Assembly: GCF_032884065.1 (NCBI RefSeq)
Contig: NC_088868.1
Coordinates: 36,358,890 to 36,422,889 of the forward strand
Reading direction: 5' to 3'
From: Artemia franciscana
Taxonomy: Eukaryota > Arthropoda > Branchiopoda > Anostraca > Artemiidae
DNA length: 64,000 bases
In this document: one piece after another, positions 36,273-47,490 of the stretch
Position numbering within the stretch: the first letter of the stretch is position 1
Layout: each line of letters begins with the position of its first letter
Notes under the pieces: model-generated
What the model was told of the DNA's origin: nothing
Databases searched by the model: none
Seen by the model: only the letters and a program-made list of their open reading frames with translations
Position numbers and translations under genes: made by a program

Positions 36273-37004
36273 GGTGGAGCTAAGGTGGGAAGTTGTCCCC
36301 CTCGAATAATTTTGAAAAAAACTATAATTTATTAAGTAGCTTTAAAACTGTTGCTCATTTTAAGTGTCAAATTTGCTCTTTATTTTGAGCAGAAATTTTT
36401 TTTTTAGTTATTCTCTACTCTTTTTTAACGTAAGGTTCATTACACTTCATAATATGTTGCACATTATTATTTTTCCAAATAAACTGCTTGTGAAACCTTA
36501 CCATCAAGTAAAACTAGGGGTCTAGTTAATAGCAAATTGATAAAATCTTCTGTCCATCATGTTTTGTCGCATTTACTCAGGTCAATTTTTTCCCCTAGTA
36601 TTTAAGGAGCTTTTACTTCCTCAAATATATCTGTTCAAGATGATCCTCTTGTTTTAAAAACGTCAAAAGCGGAAATGAATACATTCTATACATCTGCAGA
36701 AAAGACAGAAATTGGAATCATTGAAAATTAAGAAGGTAAGATATACAGTGAATATAATTTCCAGAATGAAAAGGAAATCAATGGAAAAGAAATAGATCTT
36801 AGGACTTTTATAATGATATTTGCTCTATAATTAAATAGGTCAAATTGGTTGTAGTTTGGTCATGGAATTTGGTAGAGGGGGATCTGCTCCAGGAATCATT
36901 TAATTGTTTTAATTTGTATTTCTAGTATTAAATTGAAACTAAGCTTGCCTTTTGAATTCACAAACGAGCGCATGAACACTGCACCGTCCCCATGTAAAAT
37001 TAAA
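36273..37004. other. Unassigned AT-rich sequence
   Basis: Nothing recognised. It may include the 5' flank of the hAT remnant. Confidence 0.4.
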
Positions 37005-38136
37005 TATAAAAAAGTTTTTTTTTAACTGAAAGTAAGAAGCGACAATAAACTTAAAACACAGAAATTATTCTGTATATGAAAGGGGCTGGCCCCTCCTCAA
37101 TGCATCACTCTTTACGCTAAATTTTGACTTTGTCACAACTCTTCTTTTAAAACAGTAAAATCTTTAGCGAAAAGAGAAAAAATCATCCTGAAAACGTCAG
37201 TATACTTCAAAATAACCAATACTATATGTAAACAATGGGCGAAGTTCCCTCAGGAACTGTGGGGGTTAATGCGTCCTCAAAGACATAGTTACTAAATTTT
37301 TCGACTTTGCTGAACAAAATGGCTGTCTCAAAACTTTGATCCGGTGGCTTTGGGAAGAGAATGAGCGTGGGAGGGGGCCTAGTTTTAACTTTACTTCTTA
37401 CTTACTTTTTTGTTTATTTAATTTCTCATTGTCTTTCTAAAGAATGCTGGAAAATCCAGCGCCCCTTCATGAAAATTTTCTTCCCCTATGATAAATTCAT
37501 CAATAGAAAAAATCCTCTCATGTAACCCCAGACCGTCTCCCCCCCCCCCCCACAACTAGAAAAATACCCCCAGAAAATGTTCAGTATACTTCGTCAATAA
37601 CCAATATTATACGTAAACAATGGGAAAAAATTTATAACTTGCAGCCCTTCCCCGGCGACTGTGGGGGATTAACTCGTCCTCAAATACGTATTTATTGAGT
37701 TTTCAACTATCCTAAACAAAATGGCAATCTCAAAATTTTGATCTGGTGACTTTGGGAAACCCATAAGTGTGGGAAGGGGCCTAGTTACCCTCCAATTCTT
37801 TCGGTCACTTAAAAAGGACACTATAACTTTTAATTTCCGCTAGAATGAGCCCTGTTGCGACATTCTAAGATCACTGAGTCGATACGATAGCCCCAGAAAA
37901 AAAAAACAACAAAAACAAAACAAAAAAATAAACCCGCATCCGTGATCTTTTTTCTGGCGAAAAATACAAAATTTACATTTTTGCAGATAGGAGCTTGGAA
38001 CTCCTACAGCAAGGTTCTCTAAACGCTGAATCTGATGCTGTGATTTTAATTAAGATTCAATGACATTTAGGGGCTGTTTCCCCCTTTTTTGAAAATAAGG
38101 GAGTCCTCCTTACTACAGTTTGTTACCATGAACCGT
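37005..38136 (-). mobile_element. R2 element, minus orientation
   Basis: It runs from the foldback arm (CTCTTTACGCTAAATTTTG near 37108) through GGGGGCCTAGTT-type and TGATCTTTTTTCTGGC landmarks to a degraded terminal hairpin, ACAGTTTGT-TACC-ATGAACCGT (38115-38136). The middle part is locally duplicated: AACAATGGG-GTAAC-type blocks at 37190-37330 and 37575-37745. Confidence 0.75.
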
Positions 38137-39123
38137 TTGATACCATGCTCATTTCTCACTATTTTCACTTTTTTAAATGTTTATTTTTACCAGACAAAAA
38201 AGAACTGCCACAAATGTGCTAAGAATTATGACTGAAATTACTCACATTTCACACAACGTCATTGCTACTTATGGGACATGTATCTCTGCATCACCATGCT
38301 ATACGAAATGTCTTCTGATAATAGAATAAAGTGAATTTTAGCAAAATATGTGTATTTTACTCACAATTTAGAAATTGTGTGGCCAACCCAGTGTTGCTTT
38401 CTATTGCTATTAATTTTATCATGCAGAACTAGAAGACCACGCTTTGAGACCACCTTCCATACCCCGATTAAACAAAGGAAAACTTATGTGTAATATTTAC
38501 CAAGCGTACAACTACCACAAATCAGCATTAATAAATAAATAAAACTAAAAACGAAAAGAAATTACTATAATAACCGAGCAAAACTCAAAACGAGAAGAGG
38601 TAATGACATAAACAAGATTTTTGGATTAGTTTAATGAAAATTACTAGACAATAAAAAAAAATCAGGATTCCGTAGAGGGGCAAAGAGCGCTCCCTTGCGT
38701 ACATCCCTGTGCTATTACTTCATGTAATTCTGTTTCCTTTTTCAGTTTAAGACAGACCGAGAAAAATAGAGTTAATTTCCTTCTGTGATAAAATCTTGGA
38801 TTTTTCCAATCGCTATTATAGCCACTTTGAAAAAAAAAACCGAATAGTTCTGGGCATGAAATCTAGGCAAACTGTAGAACAAAAACAAGACAGATAGTCC
38901 AATTGAGTGAGAGGTAATTTTGGCATTATGCCCCCCCCCCCTTATTAGAATTATAAATGTCTAAGATGTACGTAAGGGGAAATTTAGTTCCTGTTTCTAA
39001 TGTTCAAAAAAAAATTCAATTTAAGACAGCCGAAGAATAATGCAAATTTTCTTATTCACTATTATGGGCACTTCAGCCTAAAAAACTACTCTCGGGAAAC
39101 GAAGCATTGGATGATCTAATAAA
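38137..39123. other. Intron-like sequence
   Basis: A C run at 38932-38941 and A-rich tracts. No exon recognised. Confidence 0.4.
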
Positions 39124-39357
39124 TACATTTATATTTTGAAAAGTTTGTCGGCTTCATCTTTGCTTTGTGGCAGGTGCATATCTTTAGGCATTTGCTTTTC
39201 TAGCCTATCTAGGGTGCTGATAGAGACTTCAAGGCTTTTAAATGTTTGTTCGCTTCCTCCTTCATTAAGTCCAACTCTGTTAGGCGATCAGACAACTTCG
39301 TGTCGACAGCGGTGGAACGATTGACAGTGACGTTGAGTTGAGATTGAATTGGACTAT
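39124..39357 (-). pseudogene. shot: Spectrin-repeat exon, one frameshift (5'-most secure exon)
   Basis: After acceptor TTTTACAG (next to 39357) two bases complete a codon, then the minus strand reads SPIQSQLNVTVNRSTAVDTK and LSDRLTELDLMKEEANK, changes frame by one base, and continues TFKSLEVSISTLDRLEKQMP then KDMHLPQSKDEADKLFK. The W/L-LDRLEKQMP-KDM-LP pattern is a spectrin-repeat/linker style seen in spectraplakins. The donor is uncertain (near 39124). The next recognised exon in gene order is 17 kb away, so exons between them are missing or unrecognised. Confidence 0.65.
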
Positions 39358-40127
<770 letters not shown>

Positions 40128-40416
40128 TAAATAAAAAAACAAGTTTTTTTAACTGAAAGTAAGGAGCGACATTAAAACTTAAAACGAACAGGAATTACTT
40201 CGTATATGAAAGGGGCTTCTTTCTCACCAACACCCCACTCTTTACGCTAAATTTTTTTTGCAGTTTTAAAAAGAAGAGAAAGAGTCAAACTTTAGCGTAA
40301 AGAGCGGGGCGTTGGTGAGAAAGAAGCCCCTTTCATATACAAAGTAATTTCTGTTCGTTTTAAGTTTTAATGTCGCTCCTTACTTTCAGTTAAACAAACT
40401 AGTTTTTTTATTTAAT
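40128..40416. repeat. R2 foldback, nearly complete long hairpin
   Basis: Two arms of about 125 bp are near-perfect reverse complements (AACTGAAAGTAAGGAGCGAC on the left, GTCGCTCCTTACTTTCAGTT on the right; CTCTTTACGCTAAA against TTTAGCGTAAAGAG) with a loop of about 35-40 bp at 40250-40290. This is the clearest copy of the hairpin that recurs in part at 21410-21597, 30941-31114, 37010-37170, 40500-40620, 51262-51470 and 62830-63120. Confidence 0.85.
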
Positions 40417-41979
40417 TTCTGAACGTTTTTGAATCAATACAATTTTTGATTTTGGCTCTCCGCAGAGGAATAATTTCTCTCAATTCTTCTTTTAAAAACA
40501 GTAAAAAACTTTAGCGTAAAGAGCGGGGCGTTTATGAGGAAGCAGCCTCTTTCATATACGAGGTAATTTCTGTTCATTTTAAGTTTTAATGTCGCTCCTT
40601 AATTTCAGTTAAAAAAACTTGTTTTTTTATTTAATTTCTGAACGTTTTTGAATCAATGCATGTTTTGATTTTGGCTCTCCGCAGAGGAAATTTGCATTAT
40701 TTTTTTGTGGCTAAATGGCTTTCTCATAATTTTGATCGAATGATTTTGAGAAAAAAAGAGCGGGGGAGGAAGCCTAGTTGCCCTCCGATTTTTCGGTTAA
40801 TTAAAAAGGACACTAGAACTTTTATTTTTTTTCCGAAACTTTTTATTAGTAAAAGATTTATGTAACTTATAAATTAGCTTACGTAAAGAACTTTTGTATT
40901 CTCATATTTTTATTATATATATGAAGGGGTTCACCCCCTCGTCAGTACCTCGCTCTTTACACTAAAGCTTAAATTTTGTCCCAATTCATTAAGAATGACC
41001 CCTGAATCACAAAAGCCGTAGAATAAATAGTTGAAATTACTAAAAATACTTCAGCGTAAAGAGCGAGGTATTAGGAGGTGAGCCCCTCTTCCGGGTAATA
41101 ATTTCTGTTTGTTTCAAGTTTTAATGCTGTTCCTTACTTCCAGCTGAAAAAAATTTTCATATTTATTTTTTCATTGTTTTTTTTTTTAAATAATGCTAGT
41201 AACTCCTGCGCTCCCTTCATGGAAATTTTCTTCCCCTATGAAAAGTTATCGATGGAAAGTTCCCCCAGCATATCCCCCTCTTCTCAACCCCTCCCCCCAA
41301 CAAAAAAAAATCCTCCTGAAAACGCCTGTACACTTCCCAATAACCATTACTATATGTAAGCACTGGTCAAAGTTTGTAACTTGTTGCCCCTCCCACAGGG
41401 ACTGTGGGGGAGTAAGTCGTTCCCAAAGACATAGTTATAAGGTTTTAAGACTACGCTGAATAAAATGGCTATCTCAGAATTTTGATCTGTTGACTTTGGT
41501 AAAATAATTAGCGTGGGAGGGGGCCTAGGTGCCCTCCAATTTTTTTGGTCACTTAAAAAGGACACTAGAACTTTTAATTTCCGTTAGAATGAGCCCTCTT
41601 GCAACATTCTAGGACAACTGGGTCGAAACGATAACCCCTGAGAAAAAAAACAAAAAACAAATAAACACGCTTCCCTGATCTGCCTTCTGGCAAAAAATAC
41701 AAAATTCCACATTTTTGTAGATAGGAGCTTGAAACTTCTACAGTAGGGTTCTATGATATGCTGAATCTGACAGTGTGACATTTTCTAAAATAACGCAAAT
41801 TTTCTCAGGCTCGTAACTTTTGATGGGTAAGACTAAACTTGATGAAACTCATATATTTAAAATCAGCATTAAAATGCGATTCTTTTGATGTAGCTATTGG
41901 TATCAAAATTCCATTTTTTAGAGTTTTTGTTACTATTGAGCCGGGTCGCTCCTTACTACAGTTCGTTACCACGAACTGT
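40417..41979 (-). mobile_element. R2 element, longest copy, with intact terminal hairpin
   Basis: It begins at the foldback, contains CTCTGCGGAG, GCCTAGTTGCCCTCC and CTCTTTACACTAAAG landmarks, a second foldback (40936-41085), polyC, CACTTAAAAAGGACAC, CTACAGTAGGGTTCT, and ends with hairpin ACAGTTCGT-TACC-ACGAACTGT (41958-41979). It reads as the reverse complement of the 18950-21597 group plus the missing terminal part. About 1.56 kb, with no coding frame of note. Confidence 0.8.
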
Positions 41980-42543
41980 TTGATATTACCTGTCCAGGTG
42001 TTCGCTATAGAAGCTAAACTAATCTTATATATTGCTAATTAGAAATCAATAAGCATTTAAGATAGGATACAATATACTTCCTAAAACTTTCTTAGTTCAG
42101 AATACATCTAAACACAGCTTAGAAATTGAAAAATTCAAATGTTACATTATTATAAGGATGTTTAATAGCTTTTACAGGAAGAAATTAGTTCTGACAAGTG
42201 ACAAAATAAAATCAATAAAAGAGGGATTGACTTTATTCCATGTTAACCAGACAGAAAAAGGGGATTTACTTATTAATTGGCCCCTAAGACTTGCCCCCCC
42301 TCTAGATTTTGAAAAATACCCTTTTTAAGCAATTTCATTGATTTTTTTTTTGGTACGATAATTCAAAGAAAAACAATAAAAAAAAGCCACTTCCTCCTAT
42401 ATTTTGAAAAATAATGTTTGCCCTCTTCTAATTTCCATGAATTGACGCCACTGCTTCTTACTTTACCCATTGAAAAAAGAAGAAAAGAAGGACACAGGAA
42501 GTAAAGTAACAAGTTTTGTATATTAACAAGTTTACTTCTTTTT
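41980..42543. other. Spacer with a possible hAT MITE end
   Basis: 42270-42453 ends in ATTGACGCCACTG, which resembles the inverted hAT terminus CAGTGGCGTCAAT, and its interior (TTGAAAAATACCCTTTT, GCCCCTAAGACTTGCCC) looks like the 10759-11112 MITE family. The other end was not found. Confidence 0.4.
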
Positions 42544-44362
42544 TTATGGCACTTGGTATTAACCAAGTGACATATAGCAGTCGCCAATTCTGTCGGTCTG
42601 TCGGTCTGTCCCGGTTTTGCTACTTTAGGCACTTCCAGGTAAGCTAGGACGATGAAATTTGGCAAGCGTATCAGGGACCAGACCAGATTAAATTAGAAAT
42701 AGTCGTTTTCCTGATTTGACCATCTGGGGGGGAGTGGGGGCCCGGTTAATTCGCAAAAAATAGAAAAAATGAAGTATTTTTAACTTATCAGCGGGTATTT
42801 GGATCTTAATGAAATTTGATGTTTGGAATGATATTGTGTCTTAGAGCTCATATTTTTAATCCCGACCGGATCTGATGACATTGGGGGGAGTTGGAGGGGG
42901 AAAACCTAAAGTCCCGGTTTTGCTACTTTAGGCACTTCCAGGTAAGCTAGGACGATGAAATTTGGCAAGCGTATCAGGGACCGGACCAGATTAAATTAAA
43001 AATAGTCGTTTTTCCGATTTGACCATCTGGGGGGGAGAAGGGGCCGGTTAATTCGGAAAAATAGAAAAAATGAAGTATTTTTAACTTATGAGCGGGTGAT
43101 TGGATCTTAATGAAATTTGATGTTTGGAATGATATTGTGTCTCAGAGCTCTTATTTTAAATCCCGACTGGGTCTGATGACATTTGGGGGAGTTGGAGGGG
43201 GGAAACCTAAAATCTTGGAAAACACTTAGAGTAGAGGGATCGGGATGAAACTTGATGGGAAAAATAAGCGCAAGTCCCAGATACATGATTGACATAATCG
43301 GAACTTATTTGCTCTCTTTGGGGTAGTTGGGAGGGGGGGAGTAAGTCTTAAAAATTAGAAAAATGAGGTATTTTCAACTTACGAACGGGTGATCGGATCT
43401 CAATGAAATTTGATGTTTAGAAGGATATCGTGTCTTAGAGCTCTTATTTTAAATCCCGACCGGATCTGGTGATGGGGGCGGGGAGTTGGGAGGGGGAAAC
43501 CTAAAACTTGGAAAACACTTAGAGTGGAGGGATCGGGATGAAACATGGTGGGAAAAATAAACACAAGTCCTAGATAGATGATTGACATAAACAGAACGGA
43601 TCCGCTCTCTTTTGGGTAGTTGGGGGGGGGGTTAATTCTGAAAAATTAGAAAAAATGAGGTATTTTTAACTTACGAACGGGTGATTGGATCTCCATGAAA
43701 TTTGATTTTTAGAAGGATATCGTGGTTCAAAGCTCTTATTTTAAATCCTGACCGGATCTGGTGACATTGGGGGAAGTTGGGGTGGGGAGACCTAAAATGA
43801 TGGGAAACGCTTAGATTGGAGAGATTGGGATGAAACTTGGTTGGAAAAATGAGCAAAAGTCTTGCATACGTAATTTACATAATTGGAACGGATCCGCTCA
43901 ATTGCGGGGGGGGGGGGGGTAATTCTGAAAAATAAGAAAAAAAACGTATTTTTAACTTACGAAGGAGTGATCGGATCTTCATGAAACTTCATATTTAGAA
44001 GGACCTAGTAACTCCGATATCTTATTTTAAATCTCAACCGGATCAAACGTAATTTGGGGGGGGGCAGTTGGGGGGACCGGAAATCTTAGAAAATACTTAA
44101 AGCGGTGAGATCAGGATGAAACTGGATGGGAAGAATAGAAACCTGTCTAAGATACGTGACTGACATAACTGGACCGGATCTGCTCTCTTTGGTGGAATTG
44201 GGAGGGGGGAGGTAATTTTGAAAATTGAGGTATTTGTAACTTACGAAAGGGTGACCAGATCTTAATGAGCTCTTGGCTCTTGGCTCTTCCGACCTCGTAC
44301 CATATGAGCTCTCGGCTCTTCCGACCTCGTCACAAGTGCCATATGAGCTCTTAGCTCTTGTT
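42544..44362 (-). mobile_element. R1 element, copy 4
   Basis: The 3' hairpin (ACTTGGTATTAACCAAGTG, 42551-42569) comes first and the AAGAGCTAAGAGCTC 5' end lies at about 44345-44362. It has the same double tail as copy 3 (joined at GTCCCGGTTTTGC after CCTAAA), so copies 3 and 4 belong to one subfamily. Its flanks do not match those of copy 3, so it is a separate insertion. Confidence 0.8.
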
Positions 44363-46071
44363 TCACTTTAAAAGTCTTCCGACTTAAAAAAAACTTTACA
44401 TTATTATGCTAGCTTTTTACAGAGGACCGATCAGGTCCTCTGTTTTAATTTTGGCCAATCAGTTGTTGTTTTTTTTTGTTTTTTGTTTTTTTTTGGGGGG
44501 GGGGGGTATTTTTCTCCAGAAATAACAATAAGATTATCGGCTCTTGAAAATACGTCATATAAGAAATTAATGAAATTAAACAATGAAATTAAAACTTACT
44601 ATTAACCATGAGATTATTTGAATGTATTCTCTCTTTTTCTCTTTGTGTTCACTCTTAAGCAACATTTTAATTGGTCCCACTATTAATGAGCAATTTATAC
44701 TTAAAATCTGTTATAAGGTAAGTCAAAAGCCACAGATACCGTGTCAATCACACTGAAATAGAATAACCGCCCTTTTGGCACAAGAATATTTCATAAAGAC
44801 ATTTGCGCGCAATATCAGTCTAAACTTTTCGTTTCTATCATCGCCGTAAAAAAAAGAAGAAAAATAAGCCGAGCATATATATGAGCATAAACTGCATCCC
44901 TTCAAAACTCTTTTACCCCATTTGAATTTAATATGAACCTCTCAGAGGTCAACTCGAGCAAGTCCAGGAAGTAAACAACAGCTACAATAAATATAATTAC
45001 TCAGTATTTAATTAAATATAACAGTTAATTAATTAGAATGTAATATTAGATTATAAAAAATATAATTAGTAATGATTGATTAATTAAACGATCGGTAACA
45101 TAACTAATCAGCAGGTAAGCTAGATTTAATTCAATATTTAAAAGACTTGTTTATCGTTGTACTTTTACTCACAAATTATTGACTTGAAATTACGCCCACA
45201 AATTGTTGGTGTAAATTGATGTTCTCAAGTATGTAGAATATTTTTAAATACATTTCAGAGTTGAAGTCTAAAAAAACTATAGTCAGCGTTTAATAACAAA
45301 ATTTGTTATAGTTTTTGGGTATTAAAACTTAATTTGAGAGACCATCCCTATGAATTTGAAATGATACAAGCCAATTAATTGCATAATTATTTGCGAATTA
45401 ATTGGATCTCTTAGATTGACTCTTTATATACATAGATCAAATTATTAATATTCTTCAAACTGATAGCGATGATATAAAAGGGAAGAAATGAGCTGAGGAT
45501 CAGAATGGCAAGAAAATCTGTCTCGTTCAAATTGAGTTTTGATTAAAATTGAAGCACCACGGACATTCAAAAGAAAACATATTTTTTGGCAGATCGAACC
45601 GGCCTTAGGTATATCTGAACCTCAAAACAGCAGTTTTTAAAATTTTCTTATGGTTGTTTCAAAATTATTATAGTTATAGAGCAGAGCCACATTGCTGTCG
45701 GCGTTGACACATTAATCAAAAGCACCAGTTAATTCCTTAAGTACGAAAACGCTTTTCACCCATCATTCAAAGGAAAGATTCATTATTTTAAGCTATTATG
45801 TGCTCTACGTTTTTAGCTCATTTTTCACAAATAATTATTTTAATTTGGCAACCGCTACTAGAAAAACTGAATATGAACGTTTTTAATAAAAATTCAATTA
45901 CCGATTTTTTTTTCCTATTTTTTCATATGTATAGATGTTTCATATATACGTATATATTTAAATTTCAATCAAACATTCAGATTTGATTTTTACTGTTCAG
46001 GGTACTTCAAATATGTTAGCGATTGGATTAGTAGAAAAAATGACTTCTCTCATCCTGAATATACATCCTAC
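44363..46071. other. AT-rich sequence, no gene seen
   Basis: A T/G homopolymer cluster lies at 44466-44507; the rest is AT-rich with no similarity to other parts of the window. Confidence 0.45.
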
Positions 46072-46186
46072 CTTTCCTGCATAGTAGTCGTATAGTAAAG
46101 ATCTGATGTTCGCTTAGCATTAAATCCGCCATTATAAAACGACTGACCTAGCCTAGGACTCCTCAAGTCTTGTGACTGACGACGCA
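46072..46186 (-). CDS. Candidate small exon, product unknown
   Basis: On the minus strand a strong acceptor (a T-rich tract ending TTCCTTTAG next to 46186) is followed by a frame open across the whole 115 bp, with residues RRQSQDLRSPRLGQSFYNGG and FNAKRTSDLYYTTTMQE, and then a plausible donor GTAGGA next to 46072. Two bases precede the first full codon and two follow the last. The other two frames have stops. I do not recognise the peptide. Its phase does not join directly to the 39124-39357 exon, so it would need an intervening exon. It could equally be chance. Confidence 0.3.
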
Positions 46187-46734
46187 CTAAAGGAAATAAT
46201 ATAAAACAAATTAAGTAGAAGTTATCATGATTGCCCATTGTCAAGTCAGTCAGAAAACAGTAAGAATCGCGATTTTAAAGTTAGAAATCAGAAAGCTGAA
46301 TAACAGCGAAGTAATAAAAAAAATAATTAAAAAACGTTTCAGCGAAAAGTAAATAAAAGGGTCGAAATCAGTTAAACTGTTCACGATAGGACATCAGATA
46401 ATAAACTAACTTCATAAATAAATTGAAGATCTTCTCAGTGACTATTCTTGAGTCGATCTTCCAGAAAATGGGAAGTAATTCCATAATGTTGTAACAACTT
46501 AACAATTCTTTGTATGCCATTTTTATGCCCAACATCAGGTGGGGCCTCTCTTATCTAAATAATCTTGCAGAAACATCTGGTACGAACTGTAAGTTTTCTC
46601 CGTTTCGCTATCCTTTCTTCTTTTTTCTTCTTTTTTTTTTTCCACGACCTCGAGCTGTGTGAAGTATACTGCGGCAGAAAATAGCATATTTACCTTAATC
46701 TCGAGAAGATTGTTTCAGTGTATCATTAATCTCA
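46187..46734. other. Unassigned sequence
   Basis: Nothing recognised except CTGGTACGAACTGT at about 46579-46592, which resembles half of the R2 terminal hairpin. Confidence 0.4.
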
Positions 46735-47281
46735 TTCTTTCCCCCTAGACTCTGAGCGATTGCGTCAACCCCAGAGGCCTTGCAATGTGATCTTTGGACA
46801 ATTTTTTGAACAAATGGCTATTTAGGAATTTCTATCGGATTCATTTGGAAAAAATATGGCAGGGGAGGGGGAGCTTTAGCTGGCCTCCGATCACTTTGAC
46901 TCTTAAAAAAGGAACTAAAATTTCTGATTTCCGATCCAACGAGCCCCCTCCGAAGTTAATAAGAACATCCTTTCTATAAACTTATGCGACCCGGAGGAAA
47001 AACTTCAAACTCTGATTTTGAGAACAATAGGGGGGATATGTCATCCAAAAAGATATAATTTCTGAACCTTTCAACAAAGCTGAACAAAATGGCTATCTCA
47101 AAATTTTATTGGATATATTTGGGGCATCGATTGTCGTGGGAGGGGGGATGGTTGCCCTCCTATCACTTTCGACTGTCAAAAAGGTCTTTCAATTTCAAAT
47201 CGACTGAACACGTTTCAAAGATTCTGGAACTACTCCTTATACACGAAACGCCCTGGTCTAAAAAAATAAAATAAAATAAGT
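46735..47281 (+). repeat. R4 dispersed repeat, copy 2
   Basis: It matches 28900-29470 in order and orientation (TTGCGTCAACCC, GATCTTTGGACAATTTTTTG, CTCCGATCACTTTGACTC, CCTATCACTTTCG, GGTCTAAAAAAATAAAAT). The flanks differ, so it is an independent insertion. Confidence 0.7.
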
Positions 47282-47490
47282 AAACAAGTAATACATTGTG
47301 CCCGCATATCTCTAGCACTATTGCGCTGTTTATGATGCTAATAGCATAGACCATATTGGGTTAGCCACTTTCCAAGACCCGTTTTCAGCAGGTAAACAAA
47401 CACCTAAATACTACATTAAATTTTAAAGCTAATAAATTAGATTTTCGGTGCATTCTCGATTTTACTAATTAATTCGTGAGCTCAACTACA

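Larger units (their letters stand above)
889..39357 (-). pseudogene. shot: Unprocessed spectraplakin-like pseudogene (span of recognised exons)
   Basis: Eight separated exons on the minus strand encode consecutive spectrin repeats, the long rod typical of spectraplakins (short stop, MACF1, dystonin), which link actin to microtubules. Junction phases support one gene: the exon ending at 60076 in the duplicate copy leaves one base and the next exon (17030 downward) starts with two, giving DAVG-DFNEQL. The junctions 16690/13604 and 13180/11288 are both phase 0, and 9399, 6558 and 1041 also start in phase 0. Splice acceptors and most donors survive, so this is not a retrocopy. Each exon has a stop or frameshift, many of them stops by substitution, which indel-type sequencing error does not explain. 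Assignment to spectraplakin rather than nesprin or dystrophin rests on remembered family sequence and was not searched. Confidence 0.7.
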
